Assembly (NCBI RefSeq): GCF_003287275.1
Contig: NZ_QEVW01000005.1
Span: 682,001-746,000, forward strand
DNA: 64,000 bases
Direction: 5' to 3'
Source of the DNA: Paenibacillus taichungensis
Lineage (GTDB): Bacteria; Bacillota; Bacilli; Paenibacillales; Paenibacillaceae
Both the position numbers and the translations under genes were made by a program. The notes below the pieces were generated by a model, which had not been told where the DNA came from, made no database searches, and worked only from the letters and a program-made list of their open reading frames with translations. Below, piece after piece: positions 1-8,188 of this stretch. Positions within the stretch are counted from its first letter, which is position 1. Each line of letters opens with the position of its first letter.

Positions 1-270
1 ACCGCACGTCTGAGTTACAGCGGAATGATAGAGGCGGAACAGGACAAGCATATTGGAGAACGGATGACTGAGATTGCTCCGGATGTCTGGGAACTGTCCT
101 TTCTCTGCCCTCCCAGTGAGTGGGCCTGGGCCGTACGATTCTTTTATCGACTTGGACGTGAAGCAGAAGTACTTGAACCTGAGAACCTTCGCTGCGAGAT
201 TCGCAAACATGCCGAGGAAGTATGCCAGATATATCTTACTTCCAACAATAATCGATGTAGCACACGCTAA
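1..270 (+). CDS. WYL-domain transcriptional regulator, C-terminal end (partial)
   Basis: The reading frame is open from the first base of the window to a TAA at 268-270, so only the last 89 residues are visible. They match the tail of the WYL/YafY-type regulators, with a conserved block around SEWAWAVRFFYRLG followed by a helical end (EVLEPENLRCEIRKHAEEV). In this family an N-terminal winged helix binds DNA and the WYL region senses a ligand; the winged helix lies outside the window. The next gene begins 19 bases after the stop with its own ribosome binding site, so the two may be co-transcribed. The family call rests on a short C-terminal segment. Confidence 0.7.
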   Translation, partial: TARLSYSGMIEAEQDKHIGERMTEIAPDVWELSFLCPPSEWAWAVRFFYRLGREAEVLEPENLRCEIRKHAEEVCQIYLTSNNNRCSTR

Positions 271-289
271 AAAGGAGCTTGCCAAAATC

Positions 290-976
290 ATGATGAATGA
301 GCATGAATCGATCGTAACTTACGAAGAAGCTGTGCAGCGTATAGAGGCTGTGGGACTGCTCCCACTCGCCCCTTTATTTCCTGAATACCCTTCACTGTCC
401 TCCATAACGCCTCAAGAAAACTGGCACAAGGATAACGCGCTTGATCCCTGGTTGTGGCGTTCACGTCTGGCTGAGGAAGGGATCGCTGCCTACGGCAAAT
501 TTGTCAAAAAGAAAGCCCTTCTTGTCTCACGCGAATATTTCCCATGGGTGCACCGTCTGCTAGCGGACTCCAGAGTCATGGAAGAACAATATGACGTGGG
601 TCTCCTCTCTCGAGAAGCATTGAAACTGTATGAGATAATCGAGAAGCATGAGGGGATTGATGGACGGAAATTACGTTCACTGGCAGGTTTTGGGGCCAAA
701 GAGGACAAAAAGGCATTTGACCAGGGGCTGCTAGACCTTCAAAGCATGGGTGCCATTGTCATCTGCGGCACAAAAGAAAAAGAAGGCCTCGCTGAAGGTA
801 AAGTTGCTTGGAATAGCTCTGCTTATGAGACCTCAGACTACTGGATGAAACGTCAAGGTATTGAACCTTTTGAGGGCAGCGTTGAAGATGCGGGCGAACT
901 CCTGTTACAGCAATTGGAGAAATACACTACTGCTGCCGCACTGACCAAAATCAAAAAAGCCTTTGCGATAAAATGA
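290..976 (+). CDS. AlkZ-related winged-helix-like protein
   Basis: A 228-residue protein. The start chosen is ATG at 290, behind an AAAGGAG at 271-277. A longer open frame begins at 74 but overlaps the preceding gene in another frame and has no ribosome binding site. The sequence resembles bacterial proteins annotated as AlkZ-related (YcaQ/AlkZ DNA glycosylase superfamily, HTH_42-like), with an aromatic-rich DPWLWRSRLAEEGIAAYG segment and a C-terminal helical part. I do not see clear catalytic motifs of a glycosylase, so a base-excision role is only inferred from family resemblance. It sits immediately downstream of the WYL regulator on the same strand, suggesting a two-gene unit. A hairpin follows at 995-1030. 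Confidence 0.6.
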   Translation: MMNEHESIVTYEEAVQRIEAVGLLPLAPLFPEYPSLSSITPQENWHKDNALDPWLWRSRLAEEGIAAYGKFVKKKALLVSREYFPWVHRLLADSRVMEEQYDVGLLSREALKLYEIIEKHEGIDGRKLRSLAGFGAKEDKKAFDQGLLDLQSMGAIVICGTKEKEGLAEGKVAWNSSAYETSDYWMKRQGIEPFEGSVEDAGELLLQQLEKYTTAAALTKIKKAFAIK

Positions 977-994
977 TTGTAATACCTGTAACCA

Positions 995-1030
995 CAAATC
1001 CCGGAGGCCGAAGAGGGCCACCGGGATTTG
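995..1030. terminator. Hairpin between convergent genes
   Basis: A perfect 10-bp inverted repeat (CAAATCCCGG at 995-1004 and CCGGGATTTG at 1021-1030) with an inner GGCC/GGCC pair lies between the convergent AlkZ-like and uxaA genes. There is no strong T-run on either side, so it may act as a weak bidirectional terminator or as an mRNA 3' end stabiliser. Confidence 0.55.
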
Positions 1031-1084
1031 CTGTATATACCTTTACCATACATGCAACAGATATAAAGCAACGAACAAATACAA

Positions 1085-2599
1085 TTACAGGATGACTCCG
1101 TCCTTGAATATCGCAATTTCCCGAAATCCATGCTGCTCGCTGAGCGTATGCGCCCGTCCTGAAGCAATATCGATCAGTTGGCTGAACAGCTGCACTTTCA
1201 CGTCTTCCATCGTCTTACCTTCCAGCAGTTGACCTGCGTTAAAATCGATCCAGTGCTTTTTCCGATTGGCCAGGTCAGATTGGGTTGCAATCTTGACGGT
1301 AGGTACCGGGCCTCCAAACGGCGTTCCGCGACCTGTCGTGAAAAGAACAATGTGCGCACCCGCAGCTGACAGTGCTGTAACAGACACAAGATCATTCCCC
1401 GGAGCTTCCACAATGTTCAGGCCGGTTTGAGTGACACGTTTGCCATAACGAAGTACATCAACTACGGGAGAACGGCCTCCCTTTTGCGTACATCCCAAAG
1501 ACTTTTCTTCCAGTGTGGTAATCCCGCCTGCTTTGTTTCCTGGTGAAGGATTTTCATAAATATTTTGACCGTGGTTCACAAAGTATTGCTTGAAACCGTT
1601 CACCAAGTCTACCAAATCATCAAATACTTGCTCATTGGCCGCCCGATTCATCAGAATGGTCTCTGCACCAAACATCTCGGGAACTTCAGTCAATATGGCC
1701 GTACCTCCGGCAGCAACCAGCATATCCGCAACGGAGCCAACGAGCGGGTTCGCCGTAATACCGGAGAGACCGTCCGAACCACCGCACTTCAATCCAATTT
1801 TGAGCTTGCTCAGAGGCAGCGGCTGACGCTGTTCATGTTCGACGAGCTCCACAAGCTCTTCCATCAGACGCAGTCCTTCCTCAAGCTCGTCATCTGTTTC
1901 CTGCGCTTTGAGAAAACGGACTTTCCCCTGATATTCCGGTGCGATACATTCGCGGAACTGGTCTACCTGATTATTTTCGCAACCCAGACCAATGACCAGC
2001 ACGCCGCCGGCATTCGGGTGTTCCACCAGGGAAGCCAGTACCTGCTGCGTATATTTCAGGTCATCTCCCAGCTGCGAGCAACCGAACGGGTGTGGGAAAT
2101 GATATACACCATCCACCCTGCTGCCGAACTGTGACTGGCCCATCCGAGCCAAAGCCTCACATACTTTATTAATGCAGCCGACCGTATTAACAATCCAGAT
2201 TTCATTACGAATGCCTGCTTCACCGTTAGGGCGCAGATATCCATCAAATGAACGCAGATGTTCAGGAGGCATGTCCGTCTGAACAGATGGTCCCGGATGA
2301 TACTGGTATTCAAGTAAACCGTGAAGTCCTGTTTTCAGATTGTGACTGTGAATCCAGCTCCCCTGTTCAATCTGTTCTTTGGCAATCCCAATGGAAAAAC
2401 CATATTTCTTCACATCCTCGCCCGGTGCGAGGGTATGCACAGCAATTTTATGGCCTTTGGGCACATCATCCCTTAGTGTAAAAGCAGTGCTGTCTGGCAG
2501 TGTAATACTTTCCCCTTTTACATAATCCCGAAGGGCTATAATGACATCATCCTGCGGTTGAATCGCAATCCAGTCATTGACTGTATGTGTTGTGTTCAT
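1085..2599 (-). CDS. uxaA: Altronate dehydratase
   Basis: 504 residues. Converts D-altronate to 2-keto-3-deoxy-gluconate in the cytoplasm, the third step of galacturonate catabolism. The N-terminal SAF-like part (about residues 10-100) and the larger UxaA catalytic domain with conserved GCS, GLGCENNQ and CGGSDGLSG blocks are complete, and the length is normal for the family. The start ATG at 2597-2599 overlaps the stop of uxaB as TGATG, so translation is probably coupled; a TTG one codon upstream is possible but less likely. It is the second gene of a uxaB-uxaA unit. No uxaC isomerase or kdg genes are in the window, so the pathway must be completed elsewhere. Confidence 0.92.
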   Translation of the reverse strand: MNTTHTVNDWIAIQPQDDVIIALRDYVKGESITLPDSTAFTLRDDVPKGHKIAVHTLAPGEDVKKYGFSIGIAKEQIEQGSWIHSHNLKTGLHGLLEYQYHPGPSVQTDMPPEHLRSFDGYLRPNGEAGIRNEIWIVNTVGCINKVCEALARMGQSQFGSRVDGVYHFPHPFGCSQLGDDLKYTQQVLASLVEHPNAGGVLVIGLGCENNQVDQFRECIAPEYQGKVRFLKAQETDDELEEGLRLMEELVELVEHEQRQPLPLSKLKIGLKCGGSDGLSGITANPLVGSVADMLVAAGGTAILTEVPEMFGAETILMNRAANEQVFDDLVDLVNGFKQYFVNHGQNIYENPSPGNKAGGITTLEEKSLGCTQKGGRSPVVDVLRYGKRVTQTGLNIVEAPGNDLVSVTALSAAGAHIVLFTTGRGTPFGGPVPTVKIATQSDLANRKKHWIDFNAGQLLEGKTMEDVKVQLFSQLIDIASGRAHTLSEQHGFREIAIFKDGVIL

Positions 2600-4113
2600 C
2601 AACTCTCACCTTCCAGCAAACCAATTTCGTGAACGAGTGCTTCGCGAAGCCCCTCTCGTTCATCCAGATTCTTTCCCCAGATCGATACATCAGACAATAC
2701 AGCAGCTACTCTCTGCTCCAATTGCTGCTTATCCCTCTTCAGAGGATCATAACGATCCCAATGCTTGGCGAGTGAAGCCAGTACATCCGCATCATCCCGA
2801 AGCAGGACAGGCTCACCGTTCAGACGCTGTGCCATATAACCGTCTGGCGTAGCCATTGGACGATACAGGCACAATAATCCCGCAAATCCTTTCACGAGCC
2901 CAGCCGGCCAGGTTCCCTGATTCTGCTCATAGGCCAAAAGTGAAGGGAGCACACGTACTTTGAACTTTCCTACTGTATTTAATGCAATATCCTGCAGCTT
3001 GTGATTAATATACGGATTGAGGAAACGTTCAAACACTTCCCCTGCGTACTGATCCAGATTATGATCCGGCATATCCAGTGCAGGCACGATCTCCTGATGT
3101 ACTGCTTCTCTGACCCATGAGCCAAACTCCGGGTCTTCCATCGTCTCTCTGACATGTTCCTTACCTTGCAAAATGCCGAGCGAAGACATGAGAGTATGCG
3201 CACCATTCAGTATACGAACCTTGCGCAGCTGAAAAGGTTTCAAATCCTTCACCCAATGTACGTTGAGTCCCGCCTGTTTTAGGGGGAGTTTCTTGTCCAG
3301 TGCTTCATCTGCCTGAATGGCCCAGAAATGATATGGCTCAGCCGTATTGACCAGTTGATCCTCGTATCCCCAGCGATGGGTCAGGGAATCGGCTTCTTCC
3401 GTAGTCGGTGCACCCGTGACAATCCTGTCAACCAGATTGTTCAGGAACAAGTTATGGTTCTCAATCCATGAACGAAAGCCTTCAGAATAACCAAAATCTT
3501 CACTATGCCGCAGCACACAACTGCGCAGTACATCCCCGTTGCCCTCAAGCAACTCACACGGCAGGTGAATCAATCCTCGGGATGGGTCCCCATCAAAGCG
3601 CAGATAACGTTGATGCAAAAAGACCGTCAGTTTACCCGGAAATGATTGTACCGGTTCCCCCTGCGTGTATTCTGAATACGTATATTTCAATCCCGACTCA
3701 GTTGTATTGGAGATGACAAACTCCAGGGAGGGCAATTCCGCAAGCCCCAAAAAATCCTGCCATTCTTCGTACGGATTAATGCACTGTGAAAAAATCGAGA
3801 TCATTTCCGTACGTTCCACTGCTTTTCCCTGTGACAGCCCCCGGGTAATCATCGTATACAATCCGTCCTGATCACGAATTTGTTCGAGCTTCGCCTTTCC
3901 CCCAGGCCGAGGTTGGGTCACCACAACACTGCCATGGAATTTGCCTTGTCTGGCACTTTCATGAAGCATCCAGTCTGCAAACCCACGCAAAAAGTTGCCT
4001 TCTCCAATCTGTAATACCTTTACGGGACGTTCCATCACTTCTTTGCACTTGCGCTGGTTGTCACTTCCGAGCAGATTCAGCTTTAGCCTTGGTCTTTTCG
4101 TGCTCGCCGACAT
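2599..4113 (-). CDS. uxaB: Tagaturonate reductase (altronate oxidoreductase)
   Basis: 504 residues of the mannitol dehydrogenase family. Reduces D-tagaturonate to D-altronate with NADH, feeding UxaA directly. An N-terminal Rossmann region (IGEGNFLRGFADWML) and the family signature KVRILNGAHT in the C-terminal domain are present. The chosen start is ATG at 4111-4113, which has AGGTGA six bases upstream; a GTG two codons earlier lies too close to that site. First gene of the uxaBA unit and divergent from an AraC regulator. A candidate CcpA (cre) site lies just upstream at 4189-4202, close to a TACAAT -10 on this strand (4207-4212), which would fit glucose repression. Confidence 0.92.
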   Translation of the reverse strand: MSASTKRPRLKLNLLGSDNQRKCKEVMERPVKVLQIGEGNFLRGFADWMLHESARQGKFHGSVVVTQPRPGGKAKLEQIRDQDGLYTMITRGLSQGKAVERTEMISIFSQCINPYEEWQDFLGLAELPSLEFVISNTTESGLKYTYSEYTQGEPVQSFPGKLTVFLHQRYLRFDGDPSRGLIHLPCELLEGNGDVLRSCVLRHSEDFGYSEGFRSWIENHNLFLNNLVDRIVTGAPTTEEADSLTHRWGYEDQLVNTAEPYHFWAIQADEALDKKLPLKQAGLNVHWVKDLKPFQLRKVRILNGAHTLMSSLGILQGKEHVRETMEDPEFGSWVREAVHQEIVPALDMPDHNLDQYAGEVFERFLNPYINHKLQDIALNTVGKFKVRVLPSLLAYEQNQGTWPAGLVKGFAGLLCLYRPMATPDGYMAQRLNGEPVLLRDDADVLASLAKHWDRYDPLKRDKQQLEQRVAAVLSDVSIWGKNLDEREGLREALVHEIGLLEGES

Positions 4114-4188
4114 GAACACTCACCTCATCGTTTTATTTGTCAATATCAGATGTCCCGCTGCACGGTACACAGCCGCTTACACTTCCAT

Positions 4189-4202
4189 TGAAAACGCTTT
4201 AA
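4189..4202. promoter_or_regulatory. Candidate cre (CcpA) site upstream of uxaB
   Basis: TGAAAACGCTTTAA matches the cre consensus TGWAANCGNTNWCA with one mismatch. It lies in the uxaB/araC divergent region, immediately downstream of a minus-strand TACAAT -10 (4207-4212), so bound CcpA would overlap the uxaB transcription start. Confidence 0.55.
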
Positions 4203-4316
4203 ATTCATTGTATCATCAATAAAAGGAAATTTAATTGCTTATATTGCGGTAAATGTACTCTTTCATGATCAGGCATATTCTCTTTTTTTGTAGCCACTGT
4301 TTCGAAAGGAGATCGA

Positions 4317-5198
4317 ATGGAACGTTCACCCGTTCGTACAACCATTCAGGCGGAATCGGGGATTCCCTTTCGTCTGGTGTATGCAGATACCAAGTCCCCC
4401 CAGAACGAGTTGCCGGATCATCTTCATGACTGGCATGAAATTATTTATGTATATCGGGGTCAGGGCACCATTTTCATTGATACTGGTCTTGAAGATATGC
4501 AGGAGGGTGATTTGTTTATCATTCCTGGCAGCACGGTACACCGCGCATTACCGGATGCCGGGAATCTGGTGACTTCGTCGGCCGTGTTCTTCAGTCCAGG
4601 ATTACTGGCCTCCACAGCGGGAAGCAGTGCGTCAGCCATGCTCTCGCTATTTGAACGCTGCCGCAAACGCAGGGTGTACAAGAGGCATCTGGAGTCCAAG
4701 GAGCAGGCCCAGGTTGCTTCGTTAATTGATGACATCCATGCAGAATTCCAGTTAGAACATCACCTGAGTGCCCACGCCGCTCTGCTGCGGTTGCAACTCT
4801 TACTTATTTATCTGGAGCGATTGGAGGCAGTTGGTCCTGCAAGTCCTGCCAGAAGTGTTCCTGGACCAGGCTGGCTCTCCTATACCCTGACTCATATGGA
4901 TGAAGAGCTGCGCAGTGGCCTTTCCTTGCCGGAACTGGCACGGCAGGCAGCCGTGTCCCCGGCGCACTTCAGCCGTGCGTTCAAAAGGTATACCGGCATG
5001 ACGCTAACTGACTATGCACTGGCCCGCCGGGTCATTATGGCGAAAGAGCATCTGCTTCGAAGTGATGAGACGATGGCTGTTGTTGCCGATGCCTGCGGCT
5101 TTGAGAGCCTGCCCCATTTTTATCGACAATTCAAGAAACTCACGGGTACCACACCCGCTGTCTACCGTAAAACCATGAAGAATCAGGATCAAACCTGA
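4317..5198 (+). CDS. AraC-family regulator with cupin sensor domain
   Basis: 293 residues. The N-terminal half carries a cupin-type ligand pocket (HDWHEIIYVYRGQG ... EGDLFIIPGSTVH, about residues 38-80); the C-terminal 100 residues hold two helix-turn-helix motifs (LSLPELARQAAVSPAHFSRAFKRYTG and a second around DACGFESLPHFYRQFKKLTG). ATG at 4317 follows an AAAGGAG. It is transcribed divergently from uxaBA, so the natural inference is that it controls uxaBA in response to a hexuronate or derivative; the ligand itself cannot be read from the sequence. Confidence 0.85.
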   Translation: MERSPVRTTIQAESGIPFRLVYADTKSPQNELPDHLHDWHEIIYVYRGQGTIFIDTGLEDMQEGDLFIIPGSTVHRALPDAGNLVTSSAVFFSPGLLASTAGSSASAMLSLFERCRKRRVYKRHLESKEQAQVASLIDDIHAEFQLEHHLSAHAALLRLQLLLIYLERLEAVGPASPARSVPGPGWLSYTLTHMDEELRSGLSLPELARQAAVSPAHFSRAFKRYTGMTLTDYALARRVIMAKEHLLRSDETMAVVADACGFESLPHFYRQFKKLTGTTPAVYRKTMKNQDQT

Positions 5199-5247
5199 TT
5201 GTCACGACATCCTGAAATGTAGAGATTTGTCTGTGTGTAACATATTC

Positions 5248-5277
5248 TTCCATACTATTCGTATGGTATGTTATAAT
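5248..5277 (+). promoter_or_regulatory. Promoter with palindromic operator for the TetM-like gene
   Basis: A consensus -10 TATAAT lies at 5272-5277, with a weak -35 (TTCCAT, 5248-5253) 18 bases upstream. Between them is a perfect 6-bp inverted repeat CCATAC-tattc-GTATGG (5250-5266), placed where a bound repressor would block polymerase. No repressor gene is adjacent apart from the upstream AraC protein. Confidence 0.55.
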
Positions 5278-5334
5278 ACTGAATTACAATGTCGGAAACG
5301 ATGCGTTTCTGCTGCCAGAGGAGCCTTACATCCC

Positions 5335-7323
5335 ATGTTAAACGAATTGAATCGCAGAAATATCGGCATCTTCGCACACGTCGATGCAGGGAAAACAACA
5401 ACGACAGAACATATGTTATTTCAAAGCGGTGTCGTGCGTAGTCCAGGTCGCGTGGATGATGGAACAACAGCCACAGATTCTCTGGATATTGAAAAAGAAC
5501 GAGGCATCTCTGTACAGGCGGCTATGACCTCTTTGATCTGGAAAGATACGATTATTGATCTGATTGATACGCCGGGACATATCGATTTCAGCTCTGAGGT
5601 AGAGCGAGCCCTACGTGTTATGGACGGAGCCGTAATGATTGTATCCGCCGTGGAAGGGGTCCAATCCCAAAGCGAGACCATCTGGCATGCTCTCCGCTCG
5701 CTTGGAATTCCTACCCTGATTTATATTAACAAAATGGATCGGGTTGGCGCCTCTGCAGAGACAGTTATTGATCAGATCCGCTCCAGCCTCTCCCCCTTCG
5801 TATGCGAGATCCAATCCTTTTGTATGAATGAAGAGGTGTTTGAGGGCATCGACTCCCTATGGAATGAAAGCCAAACGCAAGCGAAGGGTTCTTCTGCATC
5901 TATCCCTGGCCTTTTTGAACTATTGGCCGAACTGGATGAAGATCTGATGGAAGCCTACATTAATGGTGAAACGCTGCCTGCTGACCAGCTAGATGAAGCA
6001 TTTCGCAAACAGGTGCATCAGGGCGAAGTATTCCCCATTTGTTATGGTGCTTCTGGCAAAGGGATCGGTGTAACGGAACTACTGGATGCCATCATCGAAT
6101 TTCTTCCTGCACCTGCTCAGCCTCAAGAACCTTCAGTATCTGGGGTTGTATTCAAAATTGAACGGGATAAAACGATGGGCCGTACAGCCTATGTTCGCAT
6201 GTATGGTGGCAGCGTGCATAATCGGGATACGATCTATAACTCCACTCGGAAGCTGGAAGAGAAAGTGACACAGATTCGCCGAATGGATGGTCGGAAATGG
6301 GCGGATACCGGTGCTGTTCATGCCGGACAGATCGCCGCACTGTACGGACTAAGCGAAACCCATGTTGGTGATATTATTGGCAACCCTGAAGGTGTGCCTC
6401 CTGTACCACAGCTGGCTGTTCCCTTGTTGACCGTGCAGGTCCATGGTAAAGACACGGCTCGTTATCCTGACCTTGTAGCGGCATTGCAAGAATTGACGGA
6501 TGAAGATCCCCTGCTCGATTTGCAATGGTTACCTGAAGAACGGGAACTGCATCTTAAAGTCATGGGAACCATTCAGCTTGAGATTCTGTCCAGCCTGCTG
6601 ATGAGTCGTTTCGGACTGGATGTCGTGTTTGACCCGCCGTCCGTCATCTATAAGGAAACTCCTCGTTCTTCTGGGGAAGGTTTCATCGCGTATACGATGC
6701 CCAAGCCCTGCTGGGCCATTCTTCGATTCAGCATTGAGCCTTTGCCACGTGGCAGCGGTCTGATCTACTCATCCACCGTCCGGACGGATCATCTCCTGCT
6801 TCGTTATCAGAATGAAGTGGAGCGCCGCATTCCCGAGGCGCTATCTCAGGGGTTGTTGGGGTGGGAAGTTACCGACCTGCGCATTACGCTAATCGAAGGA
6901 GAGCACCATGTCTGGCATACCCATCCACTGGATTTTGTAGTAGCCACACCGATGGGGATTATGGATGGGTTGGCAAACACAGGTACAACCCTGTTGGAAC
7001 CCATTCTGAATTTCCGGTTAACGGTTCCGGAGGAGTACGGTGGCAAAGCGCTTAGTGATCTGGTACATATGCGGGCAATCTTTGAAGCGCCGATCATCGG
7101 AGGCGGACGATGCATCGTTGAAGGACGTATGCCTCTGGCAAGCTCCATGGATTATCCGGTGAAGTTGCGTTCAGAGACGAGCGGACGTGGGGTGCTCACG
7201 ACTTCTTTTGCCGGGTACCAGGATTGTCCCTCGGATCAGACCCATACGCGGAAGCGCAGAGGAGTTAACCCGCTGGACCAATCCAAATATATTTTAAGTG
7301 TTCGAAATGCGATTACATCATAA
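5335..7323 (+). CDS. TetM/TetO-like ribosomal protection GTPase (EF-G family)
   Basis: 662 residues. Cytoplasmic translation GTPase that in characterised relatives removes tetracycline from the ribosome. All GTPase motifs are seen close to the start: AHVDAGKTTTTE (P-loop), DTPGH, NKMD; followed by domains II-V of the EF-G type with an intact C-terminus. ATG at 5335 is chosen because AGAGGAG lies 11 bases upstream and the P-loop then falls at the usual residue 14-25; the open frame extends 36 codons further upstream without a ribosome binding site. A TPR membrane protein gene follows 17 bases later. This looks like a chromosomal, intrinsic member: there is no sign of mobile DNA around it and its codon use looks like that of its neighbours. 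Resistance activity is inferred, not shown. Confidence 0.85.
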   Translation: MLNELNRRNIGIFAHVDAGKTTTTEHMLFQSGVVRSPGRVDDGTTATDSLDIEKERGISVQAAMTSLIWKDTIIDLIDTPGHIDFSSEVERALRVMDGAVMIVSAVEGVQSQSETIWHALRSLGIPTLIYINKMDRVGASAETVIDQIRSSLSPFVCEIQSFCMNEEVFEGIDSLWNESQTQAKGSSASIPGLFELLAELDEDLMEAYINGETLPADQLDEAFRKQVHQGEVFPICYGASGKGIGVTELLDAIIEFLPAPAQPQEPSVSGVVFKIERDKTMGRTAYVRMYGGSVHNRDTIYNSTRKLEEKVTQIRRMDGRKWADTGAVHAGQIAALYGLSETHVGDIIGNPEGVPPVPQLAVPLLTVQVHGKDTARYPDLVAALQELTDEDPLLDLQWLPEERELHLKVMGTIQLEILSSLLMSRFGLDVVFDPPSVIYKETPRSSGEGFIAYTMPKPCWAILRFSIEPLPRGSGLIYSSTVRTDHLLLRYQNEVERRIPEALSQGLLGWEVTDLRITLIEGEHHVWHTHPLDFVVATPMGIMDGLANTGTTLLEPILNFRLTVPEEYGGKALSDLVHMRAIFEAPIIGGGRCIVEGRMPLASSMDYPVKLRSETSGRGVLTTSFAGYQDCPSDQTHTRKRRGVNPLDQSKYILSVRNAITS

Positions 7324-7340
7324 TTGGAGTTGACTTTGTC

Positions 7341-8018
7341 GTGCTGATTAAATTTCTAATCTTTGGCCTGCTGTGGCGGATTGTAGGCAATCCATTTTTG
7401 GCAGTTCTTATTTTCCTCATCATTCTGTATTTCCTAGATCGTCGGTATGTTGGGGTGATGCCAAGCTTCATGAAGCCACTTAAGCGTATGCGTAACATCT
7501 CAAGGCTCCGGCAGCAGCTTGCCATGAGTCCGAATGAAGTCTCTTCCAAGCTGGATCTGGCCCGTCTGTTAATTGAACGCAAACGTTATAGCGAAGCTCA
7601 TGCCTTGCTGCTGGAACTGGAACGTCCTTACGAGCAATCGGCTGAATATTGGGAGGCGCTGGGCACAACTGAACTTCATCTGGGCCAAACGGAAGAAGGG
7701 GAGCGTCATATTTTGCAGGCACTGGATATTAATCCAAGAGTGAAATATGGCCGCCCTTATCTGACACTCGCAGGTGCATTCAAGGATACTCATCGGGACA
7801 AAGCGCTGGCATACGTACAGCAATTCCAGGAGATTCATTCCTCATCCAGTGAAGCGTATTATCTGCTCGGCTCAGTGTACCGCTCCCTTGGACGTACTGC
7901 TGATGCAAAACAAGCCTACGAGCAATCACTGAACGTATATCGCTCCCTGCCAAAATATAAGAAGCGCCAGGAGCGTCGCTGGGCTGTACGCAGCTGGTTC
8001 CGCAAGCGTGGACTGTAA
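7341..8018 (+). CDS. Membrane-anchored TPR protein
   Basis: 225 residues starting at GTG 7341 (GGAG 11 bases upstream). Residues 1-32 form one or two hydrophobic segments (FLIFGLLW ... FLAVLIFLIILYFL); the rest is a soluble helical region with at least three tetratricopeptide-like repeats, for example around EYWEALGTTELHLGQTEEGE and EAYYLLGSVYRSLGRTADAK, and ends in a basic tail. TPR proteins act as protein-protein scaffolds; the partner is unknown. It lies 17 bases behind the TetM-like gene, so the two are probably one operon, and a strong terminator follows. Confidence 0.75.
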   Translation: MLIKFLIFGLLWRIVGNPFLAVLIFLIILYFLDRRYVGVMPSFMKPLKRMRNISRLRQQLAMSPNEVSSKLDLARLLIERKRYSEAHALLLELERPYEQSAEYWEALGTTELHLGQTEEGERHILQALDINPRVKYGRPYLTLAGAFKDTHRDKALAYVQQFQEIHSSSSEAYYLLGSVYRSLGRTADAKQAYEQSLNVYRSLPKYKKRQERRWAVRSWFRKRGL

Positions 8019-8119
8019 AGCTGTTTCGTTACGTTCAGATTGAGCATTGGATTCGACGTTGTGGCTTTGAAATGTACGCAACTCCATCCATTCATTCGTG
8101 ATAAACGATTTCACAAATA

Positions 8120-8165
8120 AAAAGTGCACTGCTTCTTGCCTCAAGGCAGAAATCAGTGCACTTTT
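8120..8165. terminator. Bidirectional terminator
   Basis: AAAAGTGCACTG (8120-8131) pairs with CAGTGCACTTTT (8154-8165), a 12-bp perfect stem between convergent genes, with A/T runs on both sides. It should stop both the TetM-TPR transcript and the minus-strand phosphotransferase transcript. Confidence 0.8.
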
Positions 8166-8188
8166 GTTATATATCCCATGTTGCAGAG

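Noticed and set aside
74..289. Longer N-terminus for the AlkZ-like gene starting at 74
   Set aside because: It overlaps the WYL regulator in another frame, and a ribosome binding site lies before ATG 290.
1565..2134. 189-codon plus-strand frame inside uxaA
   Set aside because: Antisense to a conserved enzyme, no ribosome binding site, no recognisable protein pattern.
5335..7323. TetM-like gene as part of a mobile element
   Set aside because: No transposase, integrase, flanking repeats or change in codon use nearby.
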